From: Streptomyces liliiviolaceus
GTDB lineage: Bacteria > Actinomycetota > Actinomycetes > Streptomycetales > Streptomycetaceae
Assembly: GCF_018070025.1 (NCBI RefSeq)
Contig: NZ_JAGPYQ010000001.1
Coordinates: forward strand, 7,998,001-8,062,000
Direction of reading: 5' to 3'
Length of the DNA stretch: 64,000 nt
Shown piece after piece: positions 27,701 through 35,750 of this stretch. The position numbers were made by a program, and so were the translations under genes. Under the pieces are notes generated by a model. That model did no database searches. It saw only the letters and a list, made by a program, of their open reading frames with translations, and was not told where the DNA came from. Position 1 is the first letter of the stretch. Each line of letters begins with the position of its first letter.

Positions 27701-28565
27701 GCCGCAGGACAACGGACAGTTCGTCCGCACGGACGTGTTCGGTTCGCCGAACCACTCCGGTGCGGGGCACAACCCGCAGGCGGGCGGCCAGTACAACCGC
27801 CAGGACCCGGCGCAGTACGCCCCGAACGGCTACGACACCGGGACCAACGGCAACGGTCAGTACGCGGCACCGGCCCAGCAGGACACCGGGCAGTTCCCGG
27901 CGCAGGGCTACAGCGAGGGCTACGGCGAGCGGCAGGACGGTGGCACCGGGCAGTTCGAACGGCCCGTCAACGGCAACCGCCCCTCGCAGCAGCGCCCGCA
28001 GCCGCGCCGCCGCCCCTCGCTCCCCCCGGAGCCGGACAACCGGACCGCTCCCCAGCGGCCCGAAGAGGTACGGGGACCGAACGAGGGCTGGGAGCTGCCG
28101 CCGGCGACGAGTCCCGGCGACGGACGTACACCGCTGTACGACACCCTGGAAACCAACTGGTTCAACCAGGCTCAGGGCGGCGACGGCGCCCAGAACGAGC
28201 AGACGCCGCAGCAGCCCGCCCAGGCTCCCGCGGCCCCGCAGCGTCCGGCACCCGCCGGCGCTTCCGCCTCCTCCTGGCGGACCACTCCCAATGACGAACT
28301 CGGCCGTCAGGCCGAGCGGGTACGCCAGCCCTCCGCGGGTGGCGTGACCGTCTCGGGTCTGCCGCGCCGGGTCCCCCGCGCGAACCTTGTCGCGGGAACG
28401 GCTCAGCAGCAGCAACAGCACCAAACCGGTCCGCAGGTCTCGCGTGCGCCCGATGACGTACGCGGACGGCTGACCAATCTTCGTAGGGGCATTCAGCAGG
28501 GGCGCCAGGCCGGTACCGGCCAGACCGGCAGCTTCCCCAGCCCCACTCACCAGCAGGAGCGTTAG
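24744..28565 (+). CDS. cvnA: Conservon sensor kinase CvnA (first conservon)
   Basis: The 1273-residue membrane histidine-kinase-like protein has TM1 (about 100-122), a large extracytoplasmic nitrate/nitrite-sensing-type helical domain, TM2 (about 410-433), a HAMP-like linker and a HATPase core. Core marks are LDHLATRMRRNGENLLVL, the N-box AELLENATSFSS and DTGIGLSPEDL. From about residue 725 a disordered Gln/Gly/Pro-rich tail of more than 500 residues follows, ending in a conserved RxPRANLVAGT / VRGRLTNLRRG segment. The GTG at 24744 (VQGRFKRDGSASAEPEP) is chosen because codon bias starts there; ATG 24513 has a better ribosome site. It heads cvnA-B-C-D, a membrane complex likened to eukaryotic GPCR/GTPase signalling. 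Confidence 0.9.
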   Translation: MQGRFKRDGSASAEPEPQGGTGPRAVGSSPQHAQNPGPAQAGNNGDRSSRPGAPKGAQGKGGPNAANGAPGTPAPAPPKATAPSGPGSRIALRNWRISTRLVSLLALPVVAATSLGALRISDTMDEIQQLENMKLLTDMTKQATELAAALQTERDKSAGPLANGTKASDVAIKGLRDKTDRARAAFLEGTHELDDADNNENLDGVRDNVVAIATQLNTLNKVRNNAFQDEDNSSQSVEAYHRLIEQLLGLSQDMAEATSNPEMIQRTRALAAFSTAKEYASVQRAIIAAALPATNKTFGELSPNDRQYGLSAFENQKFELTSFANIYEGNADQLTKPLDEPSPTIKDADGYLSRVLQRNNGLQLQAKRSYLDWVDADSAKILEMSKIELTLLNQMEQKARELRNEAEQEAIISGALILLVLGVSLVGAFVVARSMIRSLRRLQDTATKVAQDRLPELVKQLSESDPQDVDTSVESVGVHSKDEIGQVAAAFDDVHREAVRLAAEQALLRGNVNAMFTNLSRRSQGLIQRQLSLISELESREADPDQLSSLFKLDHLATRMRRNGENLLVLAGEEPGRRWTRPVPLVDVLRAAASEVEQYERIELSSVPTTEVAGRVVNDLVHLLAELLENATSFSSPQTKVKVTGHALPDGRVLIEIHDTGIGLSPEDLAAINERLASPPTVDVSVSRRMGLFVVGRLSQRHGIRIQLRPSDSGGTTALVMLPVDVAQGGKKVPGNKQGQGAPAVGGPAAAQAAAGVAAARRGGAGNGPALGAGAQGGGNGGRLNPPPQRGQVGAGSAPRAALPRPEAGGRPGGPGAPGGNRNQQSPQQQPPYPPQGRPAPAGAGAQQSFNGFGNNSGGQQDLFGGNRQDTMGGNRGPGSGQQHQQRPAGNGDQGRRPQQQSPQLPPRGGPRAELPGGNPQPRVPSWSDDNAQPPVPRSSQDAPRGHEEPDVTSQMPRIDDRQAGPASTAEFQRPDYDAPRPGTNAPQDNGQFVRTDVFGSPNHSGAGHNPQAGGQYNRQDPAQYAPNGYDTGTNGNGQYAAPAQQDTGQFPAQGYSEGYGERQDGGTGQFERPVNGNRPSQQRPQPRRRPSLPPEPDNRTAPQRPEEVRGPNEGWELPPATSPGDGRTPLYDTLETNWFNQAQGGDGAQNEQTPQQPAQAPAAPQRPAPAGASASSWRTTPNDELGRQAERVRQPSAGGVTVSGLPRRVPRANLVAGTAQQQQQHQTGPQVSRAPDDVRGRLTNLRRGIQQGRQAGTGQTGSFPSPTHQQER

Positions 28566-28988
28566 TTGAGCCAGATGAGCCAGGCGGCACAGAACCTCAA
28601 CTGGTTGATCACCAACTTCGTTGACAACACCCCCGGGGTGTCCCACACCGTCGTCGTTTCCGCCGACGGACTCCTTCTGGCAATGTCCGAGGGCTTCCCG
28701 CGCGACCGCGCCGACCAGCTCGCGGCCGTTGCCTCCGGACTCACGTCCCTGACCGCCGGTGCCTCCCGCATCTTCGAGGGCGGCACGGTGGCCCAGACGG
28801 TCGTCGAGATGGAACGGGGTTTCCTTTTCCTGATGTCCATCTCGGACGGGTCGTCCCTCGCGGTCCTGTCCCACCCGGACTGCGACATCGGCCTCGTCGG
28901 ATACGAGATGGCTCTGCTTGTGGACCGTGCGGGCGCAGTGCTCACACCGGATCTGCGGGCGGAGCTCCAGGGCAGCCTGCTCCACTAG
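28566..28988 (+). CDS. cvnB: Roadblock/LC7-domain protein CvnB (first conservon)
   Basis: The 140-residue protein is a single roadblock domain: LNWLITNFVDNTPGVSHTVV, VSADGLLLAMSEGFPRDRAD, IGLVGYEMALLVDRAG. CvnB binds the other conservon members and is thought to act as a GTPase-activating or scaffold subunit. The start is uncertain. TTG at 28566 directly follows the cvnA stop with GGAG six bases upstream, and it aligns with the GTG of the second copy. ATG 28575 is the alternative. Confidence 0.92.
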   Translation: MSQMSQAAQNLNWLITNFVDNTPGVSHTVVVSADGLLLAMSEGFPRDRADQLAAVASGLTSLTAGASRIFEGGTVAQTVVEMERGFLFLMSISDGSSLAVLSHPDCDIGLVGYEMALLVDRAGAVLTPDLRAELQGSLLH

Positions 28989-29090
28989 CAAGGTTCTACC
29001 GAATGTAGGAAAAACCGTCCGGCCGCCCTCCCCCCACCGGCCCCGTCAGACGGCACGACTGACCGACTTGCTGTCCCGCCCGGAGGATCC

Positions 29091-29489
29091 ATGACCCCGC
29101 CCACCGCTTCTCATGATCCGTACGCTCATTCGTACGAGGATGAGGGCGACCAGCCGCTGGTACGTCCGTACGCGATGACCGGCGGCCGGACCCGGCCGCG
29201 CTACCAGCTCGCCATAGAGGCACTGATCAGCACCACGGCCGATCCGGCAGCGCTCATGGGGCTGCTCCCCGAGCACCAGCGGATCTGCCACCTCTGCCGT
29301 GAAGTCAAGTCGGTGGCCGAGGTCTCGGCTCTGCTCTCCATGCCCCTGGGCGTGGCACGGATTCTTGTCGCGGACCTCGCGGAGGCCGGACTCGTCGCGA
29401 TCCACCAGCCGGGTGGCGACGAGAGCAACGGTGGCGCCCCGGCCGTGACACTGCTCGAAAGGGTGCTCAGTGGACTTCGCAAGCTCTGA
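29091..29489 (+). CDS. cvnC: DUF742 protein CvnC (first conservon)
   Basis: The 132-residue DUF742 protein has the conserved LVRPYAMTGGRTRPRYQLAI (about 24-43) and a winged-helix-like end (EHQRICHLCREVKSVAEVSA, LGVARILVADLAEAGLVAIH). The CHLC pair is a feature of the family. It sits 102 bases after cvnB. Its end overlaps the cvnD start by 20 bases, implying coupled translation. Its role in the complex is not established. Confidence 0.92.
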   Translation: MTPPTASHDPYAHSYEDEGDQPLVRPYAMTGGRTRPRYQLAIEALISTTADPAALMGLLPEHQRICHLCREVKSVAEVSALLSMPLGVARILVADLAEAGLVAIHQPGGDESNGGAPAVTLLERVLSGLRKL

Positions 29490-30045
29490 CGGAGGGCGGG
29501 CGACCACCTCCGCGAAGATCGTAGTGGCGGGTGGTTTCGGCGTCGGCAAGACCACGTTCGTGGGTGCCGTCTCCGAGATCAACCCGCTGCGTACCGAGGC
29601 CGTGATGACCTCCGCTTCGGCGGGCATCGACGACCTCACCCACACCGGGGACAAGACCACCACGACGGTGGCCATGGACTTCGGCCGTATCACCCTGGAC
29701 CAGGACCTGATCCTGTACCTCTTCGGTACACCCGGCCAGGACCGCTTCTGGTTCATGTGGGACGACCTGGTACGCGGCGCGATCGGCGCCGTCGTCCTGG
29801 TCGACACCCGGCGTCTCGCCGACTGCTTCCCCGCGGTCGACTACTTCGAGAACAGCGGACTGCCGTTCGTCATCGCCCTCAACGGCTTCGACGGACACCA
29901 GCCCTACACTCCCGAAGAGGTGCGCGAGGCTCTGCAGATCGGACCCGACGCCCCGATCATCACGACGGACGCCCGCCATCGCTCGGACGCCAAGAGTGCT
30001 CTGATCACGCTCGTCGAGCACGCCTTGATGGCGCGCCTGCGGTAG
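29470..30045 (+). CDS. cvnD: Conservon GTPase CvnD (first conservon)
   Basis: The 191-residue Ras-like GTPase has the P-loop GGFGVGKTTF (Lys27), the G3-type FGTPGQDRFWFMW and VLVDTRR, while the usual NKxD base motif appears as ALNGFDG. It begins with GTG inside cvnC. CvnD proteins release from the membrane complex in the GTP form. A 140-base middle stretch is nearly identical in DNA to the second copy. Confidence 0.93.
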   Translation: MDFASSDGGRATTSAKIVVAGGFGVGKTTFVGAVSEINPLRTEAVMTSASAGIDDLTHTGDKTTTTVAMDFGRITLDQDLILYLFGTPGQDRFWFMWDDLVRGAIGAVVLVDTRRLADCFPAVDYFENSGLPFVIALNGFDGHQPYTPEEVREALQIGPDAPIITTDARHRSDAKSALITLVEHALMARLR

Positions 30046-30429
30046 GGCCCGCCCGCCGCATGGTGTCCTGGGAGGCTCGGCACTCAAGTCGGCAACGACG
30101 TACGAAAGTTGTCGTAGACGCATTGGAGCCGGCTGTGTCGTTTGACACGGTCGGCCTCAGTGTTCATAACGTTTCGACAGAGATATCAAGTGGTGCCGCC
30201 ACGCGACGCGGTCGTCTGATGCCGCTGTGCTCACAAAAGCCCCGCCTTTTGGCGGGGCTCGTTCTTTATGTTCCGTTTTATCTGCGGTTCACGTCACCCG
30301 GAATCTTCGGTTCCGAGTGTTTGGACGAGCACACCCTGACGTGCTGGAATGCCAGAACTGCCCAGTAGTAAGGGCCGGGAAGACACACGCGGCACGACGA
30401 AGGTGCCGAGCCGAGAGGTTGTTGGTCGA
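30046..30429 (+). promoter_or_regulatory. Inter-conservon region with terminator and conservon 2 promoter
   Basis: The 384-base gap ends conservon 1 and must start conservon 2. An intrinsic terminator lies at 30238-30267. The segment before it, TTCATAACGTTTCGACAGAGA (split around 30165-30185), and the region after it are less GC-rich than coding DNA. An in-frame ATG at 30349 precedes the chosen cvnA start but lacks a ribosome site. Confidence 0.5.
30238..30267 (+). terminator. Conservon 1 terminator
   Basis: AGCCCCGCC and GGCGGGGCT pair perfectly around TTTT, followed by GTTCTTTAT. It is a classical intrinsic terminator separating the two conservons. Confidence 0.85.
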
Positions 30430-33400
30430 GTGAGGCGAAGCAAGAACGGTCCCGAGCCGTCGGCACGGGGCAACTTCACCCCGCCGCCGCGCGGAGCGGC
30501 ACCCGCACATGTGCCCGGCTCGGAGCCGACGGCCGCACCCCCGCCCAGCGGTGGCCGCCTGTCTCCGCGTAACTGGCGCGTACCGACCAGACTGAATGCC
30601 ATTCTGCTCATACCCGTGGTGGTCGGCCTCGTCATGGGCGGCTTCCAGGTGAAGAGCTCGATCGACACCTGGCAGGAGGCCGAGGACGCGGAGAACACCG
30701 CGCGTCTGGTCCGCGCCGCCCTGACCTACGGCGACAAGCTCTACTCCGAGCGTGACATCACCGCCGCCCCCCTCCTGGAGGGCAAGGGCGAGAAGGACGC
30801 GACGGTCGTCAAGGCCCGCCAGGAGACGGACGCCGCGGCGGTCGCCTTCAACGAGGCCGCTAAGAACATGCCGGCCAAGGCCGGACTCGAACGCCGCCTC
30901 GGGATCTTCCGCAAACAGGAGCCCAAGCTCGCCGCCCTGCGCGCGGCCGCGTACACCTCGAAACTCAAGGGCGTACAGACCGAAGAGGGTTACGTCGAGA
31001 TCCAGCACCCGCTGATGGAGTTCGCCAACGAACTCGGTCTGGGTACCGGAAACATCACCAGCTACGGCCGTACGGTCTACGCGATCTCCCTCTCCAAGGC
31101 CGCTCTCTCGCTCCAGCGCTCCATCGGCACCCATCTGCTGATCAAGCCGGGGCCCTCCGACGACAGCCTGGCCAAGCAGCGCGTCGCCCTCACCTCGTAC
31201 GCCTACCTCGAAGGCATCGCCGTCGAGGAGTACATCGGCGGTGGTACGGACAGCGACGCCGCCAAGCTGGAGCAGGCCAAGAAGCAGATCCAGACCGACG
31301 GCGCGGCCCAGGCGAAGGCGGCCGCGGAGGCCGCCGCGGCCAAGGGGCAGACCTATGTCCCGCCGCCGTCCGGCGAGACCGACATGGTCAGCGGTATCGG
31401 CACCCTCGCGACGACCGACGCCAGTGCCCGGGTCGCGCTCGCGAACAAGGGCATCACCGCCCAGAACTGGTGGGCGGTCAACACCGCCAAGTACAACGCC
31501 TACCGCACCATCGAGGCCGACCTCGGCGACAAGGCCGTGTCCGAGGCCTCGACCATCGCCTCCGACGCCAAGCGCGACGCCTTCATCACCGGTGCCGCGG
31601 TCGTCATCGCCCTGCTCGCCGCGTTCATCCTGGCCGGCATGGTGGCCCGCCAGATGAGCCGCTCGATGCGCCAGCTGCGCAACGCCGCCTTCGGGGTGGC
31701 CGAGCAGCGCCTGCCGATGCTGGTCGACCAGCTCTCGCGCACCGACCCGGGCCGGGTCGACACCCGGGTCCAGCCCATCCCGATCAACACCACGGACGAG
31801 ATCGGCGAGGTCGCCCGCGCCTTCGACCAGGTCCACCGCGAGGCCGTACGACTCGCCGCCGAGCAGGCCCTCCTGCGGGGCAACATCAACGCGATCTTCA
31901 CCAACCTGTCGCGCCGCAACCAGTCACTGATCGAGGGCCAGCTGACCCTCATCACCGACCTGGAGAACAACGAGGCCGACCCGGACCAGCTGGAGAACCT
32001 CTTCCGTCTGGACCACCTGGCCACCCGTATGCGCCGCAACGGCGAGAACCTCCTGGTCCTCGCCGGCGAGGAGCCGGGCCGCCGCTGGGACCAGCCGGTC
32101 CCGCTGGTCGACGTGCTGCGCGCCGCCTCCTCCGAGGTGGAGCAGTACGAGCGCATCGAGCTGTCGGGGGTCCCGGAGGCCGAGATCCACGGCCGCGCCG
32201 TGACCGACCTCGTACACCTGCTCGCCGAGCTGCTGGAGAACGCCACGACGTTCTCCTCCCCGCAGACCAAGGTCCGCGTCACCGCGACCCGCCTGCCGGA
32301 CGGCCGCGTCATGGTCGAGATCCACGACAAGGGCATCGGCCTCACCGCCGAGGACTTCGCGGACATCAACCACAAGCTGGCCAACCCGCCGACCGTGGAC
32401 GCCGCGATCTCGCAGCGCATGGGCCTCTTCGTGGTCGGCCGGCTGTCCGACCGGCACGGCATCCGCGTCCAGCTGCGCCCCTCGGGCGAGCAGGCCGGCA
32501 CGACCTCGCTCGTCATGCTCCCCGACGCCATCACCCACGGTGGCGGCGGCGACTACCAGGTGCAGCGCGACGACTTCACGGTCTCGCAGATCATCCCGGA
32601 GCCGGAGCAGCAGCAGCCGCCCTTCGGTGGCGAGGAGTTCCAGAGCGCCCAGCCGGCCCTGCGCACGGCCGCCGAACTGGGCTTCGACGACAGCCGCTAC
32701 ACCACCCCCGAGGTCCCGGACGACATACGCGAGCTGGACCCGGTGGGCCGCTCGCTCATGCGCGAGGAGCGCCGGGCGGCGCTGGAGGCCCAGACGCACG
32801 GCCCCGACGGCGAGGCCCCGTCCTTCCAGGGCGAGTTCGACCCGCAGCAGGCCTACGACAACGGTGGCCAGGGGTACGAGAACGGCGGACCCGCGTTCGA
32901 CGACTCGGCGGCCGCGTACACCGAGACGCCCGCGTACACCGACGCTCCCGCCTACGACCAGCAGACGTCGTACGAGGGACAGCAGCAGACGTCGTACGAC
33001 GAGGCGTACTTCCCGCAGGTCCCGCAGGCCGGCGGGTACCAGGAAGGCGCCTACGCGGAGCCGGGCCAGGACGAGCACCAGCAGGACCCGGCCGCCGGGT
33101 CGGACGCGTTCCCGCCCTTCCAGGAGCAGCCCTACCAGGACGACTGGCCGCAGCAGGACGCGTACCAGAACGGCTTCCCCGCCGAGTACGCTCCCCAGGC
33201 GGAGTCCTCGCAGACCGCTGAGGCGGCCGAGCAGGACAGCGTAGGCTTCGATGCTCCGGGACCGGTCCCCTCCAGCGCCCCCGAGCTCACCGACGCCGGA
33301 CTTCCGCGCCGCGGAACCACCGACGCCGGACTTCCCCGCCGTGGAGCCACCGCGGTCGGCAAGCAGTCCGTGGGCCAGGAGTCGCCGGCTCCCTTCGCGA

Positions 33401-33753
33401 ACAACGACAGCAACGGCAGCGGCGGCAACGGCACCGGCGGCAAGGGCGACTGGCGGTCGAACAACGACCAGATGTGGCACCGGGCCGAAGCGCTGAAGCA
33501 GCCCAAGGCGGGCGGGGTCACCTCCTCCGGTCTGCCGCGGCGGGTTCCCAAGGCCAATCTGGTCGAGGGCACCGCGGAATCGACCCCACAGGGCGGCCCC
33601 CAGGTCTCCCGCGCTCCCGAGGACGTCCGGGGCAGGCTGAGCAACCTGCGACGCGGCGTGCAGCGGGGCCGTGATGCAACCAGTGAAACGAACGGTCAGG
33701 CCACCAGGAACCAGCACGGTGGCCCTGACAGCACCTACAACCAGGAGCGTTAG
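30430..33753 (+). CDS. cvnA: Conservon sensor kinase CvnA (second conservon)
   Basis: The 1107-residue protein has the same plan as the first copy: TM1 (about 54-72), extracytoplasmic sensing domain, TM2 (about 386-407), HATPase with AELLENATTFSS and DKGIGLTAEDF. The kinase cores are close (shared LRGNINAIFTNLSRR, MGLFVVGRLS), while the sensing domains differ strongly, so the two probably see different signals. The tail is acidic and Gln/Tyr-rich with repeats (TSYEGQQQTSYDEAYF, TDAGLPRRGTTDAGLPRRG). The GTG at 30430 (VRRSKNGPEPS) is chosen by family pattern and codon use. Confidence 0.9.
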   Translation: MRRSKNGPEPSARGNFTPPPRGAAPAHVPGSEPTAAPPPSGGRLSPRNWRVPTRLNAILLIPVVVGLVMGGFQVKSSIDTWQEAEDAENTARLVRAALTYGDKLYSERDITAAPLLEGKGEKDATVVKARQETDAAAVAFNEAAKNMPAKAGLERRLGIFRKQEPKLAALRAAAYTSKLKGVQTEEGYVEIQHPLMEFANELGLGTGNITSYGRTVYAISLSKAALSLQRSIGTHLLIKPGPSDDSLAKQRVALTSYAYLEGIAVEEYIGGGTDSDAAKLEQAKKQIQTDGAAQAKAAAEAAAAKGQTYVPPPSGETDMVSGIGTLATTDASARVALANKGITAQNWWAVNTAKYNAYRTIEADLGDKAVSEASTIASDAKRDAFITGAAVVIALLAAFILAGMVARQMSRSMRQLRNAAFGVAEQRLPMLVDQLSRTDPGRVDTRVQPIPINTTDEIGEVARAFDQVHREAVRLAAEQALLRGNINAIFTNLSRRNQSLIEGQLTLITDLENNEADPDQLENLFRLDHLATRMRRNGENLLVLAGEEPGRRWDQPVPLVDVLRAASSEVEQYERIELSGVPEAEIHGRAVTDLVHLLAELLENATTFSSPQTKVRVTATRLPDGRVMVEIHDKGIGLTAEDFADINHKLANPPTVDAAISQRMGLFVVGRLSDRHGIRVQLRPSGEQAGTTSLVMLPDAITHGGGGDYQVQRDDFTVSQIIPEPEQQQPPFGGEEFQSAQPALRTAAELGFDDSRYTTPEVPDDIRELDPVGRSLMREERRAALEAQTHGPDGEAPSFQGEFDPQQAYDNGGQGYENGGPAFDDSAAAYTETPAYTDAPAYDQQTSYEGQQQTSYDEAYFPQVPQAGGYQEGAYAEPGQDEHQQDPAAGSDAFPPFQEQPYQDDWPQQDAYQNGFPAEYAPQAESSQTAEAAEQDSVGFDAPGPVPSSAPELTDAGLPRRGTTDAGLPRRGATAVGKQSVGQESPAPFANNDSNGSGGNGTGGKGDWRSNNDQMWHRAEALKQPKAGGVTSSGLPRRVPKANLVEGTAESTPQGGPQVSRAPEDVRGRLSNLRRGVQRGRDATSETNGQATRNQHGGPDSTYNQER

Positions 33754-33754
33754 T

Positions 33755-34177
33755 GTGAGCCCGATGAGCCAGGCGGCACAGAACCTGAACTGGTTGATCA
33801 CCAACTTCGTGGACAACACCCCCGGGGTGTCCCACACCGTGGTGGTCTCCGCCGACGGACTCCTTCTGGCGATGTCCGAAGGGTTCCCGCGTGACCGTGC
33901 CGACCAGCTGGCGGCCGTCGCGTCGGGCCTGACCTCACTGACCGCGGGCGCGTCCCGCATCTTCGAGGGCGGGAGCGTGAATCAGACGGTTGTGGAGATG
34001 GAGCGGGGATTCCTGTTCATCATGTCCATCTCCGATGGTTCCTCACTCGCCGTTCTCGCACATCCGGAAGCGGACATCGGTCTCGTTGGGTACGAGATGG
34101 CCCTTCTGGTCGACCGTGCCGGTACGGTCCTCACGCCGGATCTGCGTGCCGAGCTTCAGGGGAGCCTTCTCAACTAG
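33755..34177 (+). CDS. cvnB: Roadblock/LC7-domain protein CvnB (second conservon)
   Basis: The 140-residue roadblock protein is nearly the same as the first CvnB; differences cluster in a few positions (GSVNQ for GTVAQ, HPEADIG for HPDCDIG). The GTG at 33755 follows GGAG by seven bases and is one base after the cvnA stop. The ATG nine bases later is less well placed. Confidence 0.93.
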   Translation: MSPMSQAAQNLNWLITNFVDNTPGVSHTVVVSADGLLLAMSEGFPRDRADQLAAVASGLTSLTAGASRIFEGGSVNQTVVEMERGFLFIMSISDGSSLAVLAHPEADIGLVGYEMALLVDRAGTVLTPDLRAELQGSLLN

Positions 34178-34269
34178 CAGACAAACGATGCGTTTTGGCG
34201 TCCCGTGGCCGTAAGGTTTCGGGACGCGGCTCCACATTGATGGGCCCGGCACATTCGGAGGAGGAGAAA

Positions 34270-34851
34270 GTGGCAACACCCCCAGGCGGTTCGTCTTCGG
34301 GCAACTGGTCCTACGGCCCCGGCCAGGGCCAGGGCGGCGACGGTTCGCCGAACCGGTACAACTTTCCCTCCGCGCCGAGCCCCCGACGCCAGCAGCCCTA
34401 CTCCCCTCAGGGTCCGGGCCCCTCTCCTTACGACCAGCCGCCGGCACCGCGCATCCAGCCCGTGCAGCCGCAGCGGCGCTCGCCCGAACCGTCTCCCGCG
34501 GGGAGCGCCAGCAATCCGCTGGTCCGCCCCTACGCGATGACGGGCGGCCGTACCAGGCCGCGATACCAGCTCGCCATCGAGGCGCTGGTGCACACCACAG
34601 CGCAGCCGCACCAGATGCAGGGGCAGTTGCCCGAGCATCAGCGCATCTGCAACCTCTGCCGGGAGATCAAATCGGTGGCCGAGATCTCGGCCCTGCTGAC
34701 GATTCCTCTCGGTGTGGCCAGGATCCTCGTCGCCGACTTGGCGGAGGCGGGCCTGGTCGCCATTCATCAGCCCGGCGGCGACGAGAACGCCGGCGGTCAG
34801 CCAGACGTGACTTTGCTCGAAAGGGTGCTCAGTGGACTTCGCAAGCTCTAG
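34270..34851 (+). CDS. cvnC: DUF742 protein CvnC with Pro/Gln-rich N-terminal extension (second conservon)
   Basis: The 193-residue protein carries the DUF742 domain in its last 125 residues (LVRPYAMTGGRTRPRYQLAI; CNLCREIKSVAEISALL). An extra 65-residue disordered extension rich in Pro, Gln, Ser and Tyr (QQPYSPQGPGPSPYDQPPA) is missing from the first copy. The GTG at 34270 follows GGAGGAGGAGAAA, a strong ribosome site; an in-frame ATG at 34240 has none. It overlaps cvnD by 20 bases. Confidence 0.92.
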   Translation: MATPPGGSSSGNWSYGPGQGQGGDGSPNRYNFPSAPSPRRQQPYSPQGPGPSPYDQPPAPRIQPVQPQRRSPEPSPAGSASNPLVRPYAMTGGRTRPRYQLAIEALVHTTAQPHQMQGQLPEHQRICNLCREIKSVAEISALLTIPLGVARILVADLAEAGLVAIHQPGGDENAGGQPDVTLLERVLSGLRKL

Positions 34852-35413
34852 CGGAGGGCCTTCCCGCTCCACCACGTCCGCGAAGATCGTGGTGGCGGGC
34901 GGCTTCGGCGTGGGCAAGACCACGTTCGTCGGGGCCGTCTCGGAGATCAACCCGCTGCGTACCGAGGCCGTGATGACGTCCGCTTCGGCGGGCATCGACG
35001 ACCTCACCCACACCGGGGACAAGACCACCACCACGGTGGCCATGGACTTCGGCCGTATCACCCTGGACCAGGACCTGATCCTGTACCTCTTCGGTACACC
35101 CGGCCAGGACCGCTTCTGGTTCATGTGGGACGACCTGGTACGCGGCGCGATCGGCGCGATCGTGCTCGTCGACACGCGCCGTCTCGCCGACTGCTTCCCC
35201 GCGGTCGACTACTTCGAGAACAGCGGACTGCCGTTCGTCATCGCCCTCAACGGCTTCGACGGCAGCCAGCCGTACAACCCGGACGAGGTCCGGGAAGCGC
35301 TCCAGATCGGCCCCGACACCCCGATCATCACGACGGACGCCCGCCACAGGGCGGACGCGAAGTCGGCGCTGATCACGTTGGTGGAGCATGCCTTGATGGC
35401 ACGCCTGCGGTAG
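34832..35413 (+). CDS. cvnD: Conservon GTPase CvnD (second conservon)
   Basis: The 193-residue GTPase is almost identical to the first CvnD, with the same P-loop (GGFGVGKTTF), FGTPGQDRF and atypical ALNGFDG. The N terminus has two extra residues (SGGPSRSTTS) and some changes lie in the VREALQIGPDTP segment. No cytochrome P450 (cvnE) gene follows; a strong terminator does. Confidence 0.93.
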   Translation: MDFASSSGGPSRSTTSAKIVVAGGFGVGKTTFVGAVSEINPLRTEAVMTSASAGIDDLTHTGDKTTTTVAMDFGRITLDQDLILYLFGTPGQDRFWFMWDDLVRGAIGAIVLVDTRRLADCFPAVDYFENSGLPFVIALNGFDGSQPYNPDEVREALQIGPDTPIITTDARHRADAKSALITLVEHALMARLR

Positions 35414-35435
35414 GCCTGCGGCGCTCAGCGGTATC

Positions 35436-35469
35436 GAAGGGGCCCCTCTCTTGGCAGAGGGGCCCCTTC
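35436..35469 (+). terminator. Conservon 2 terminator
   Basis: GAAGGGGCCCCTCT and AGAGGGGCCCCTTC form perfect 14-bp arms around CTTGGC, starting 22 bases after the cvnD stop. Confidence 0.88.
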
Positions 35470-35506
35470 GCGTGCGTTGTCGGGTGCGGGTCCGTCGTGG
35501 CTGATC

Positions 35507-35526
35507 GCGCAGTTCCCCGCGCCCCT
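35507..35526 (+). repeat. GCGCAGTTCCCCGCGCCCCT element
   Basis: A perfect copy whose 35-base upstream flank matches that of the copy at 11237, here touching the remnant ATPase gene. Confidence 0.8.
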
Positions 35527-35750
35527 AAGGGCACCGGCCGACGACCGTGGAGCCCACCGGCGTCGGCGCGGCAGGCAAGCTCAGTTCGAACCAGATCGTC
35601 TTGCCGCCCGGGCCGAACTTCCCCTCCCCTATGGCGCATCCGCCCCACCTGTCGGCCACCGTGTCGAGGATGAGCAGCCCACGGCCGTCCTCCGCGTGCG
35701 CCGTGACCTCCGTCCGCCGTGAGCCCGGTGCCGGGGGCAGGTCGGGGCTC
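35525..35750 (-). pseudogene. Remnant of an anti-sigma-type ATP-binding protein (HATPase C-terminal end)
   Basis: The frame keeps only the last part of an RsbW-like HATPase: DGRGLLILDTVADRWGG is the G2-box region and GGKTIWFELSLPA the final strand. The N-box half is missing. Upstream of the break the DNA runs directly into the other truncated gene on the opposite strand, so one deletion removed the heads of both. Codon use is normal, so decay looks recent. Confidence 0.75.

Noticed and set aside
24741..28991. Minus-strand open frame of 1416 codons opposite cvnA
   Set aside because: It is a shadow made by high GC bias. The plus strand has clear kinase domains and the antisense product is low-complexity Arg/Gly/Leu without any family match.
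35547..35750. Upstream part of the 181-codon plus frame before the DUF5753 remnant
   Set aside because: It is the antisense of the HATPase remnant, and the family alignment begins only at the junction.
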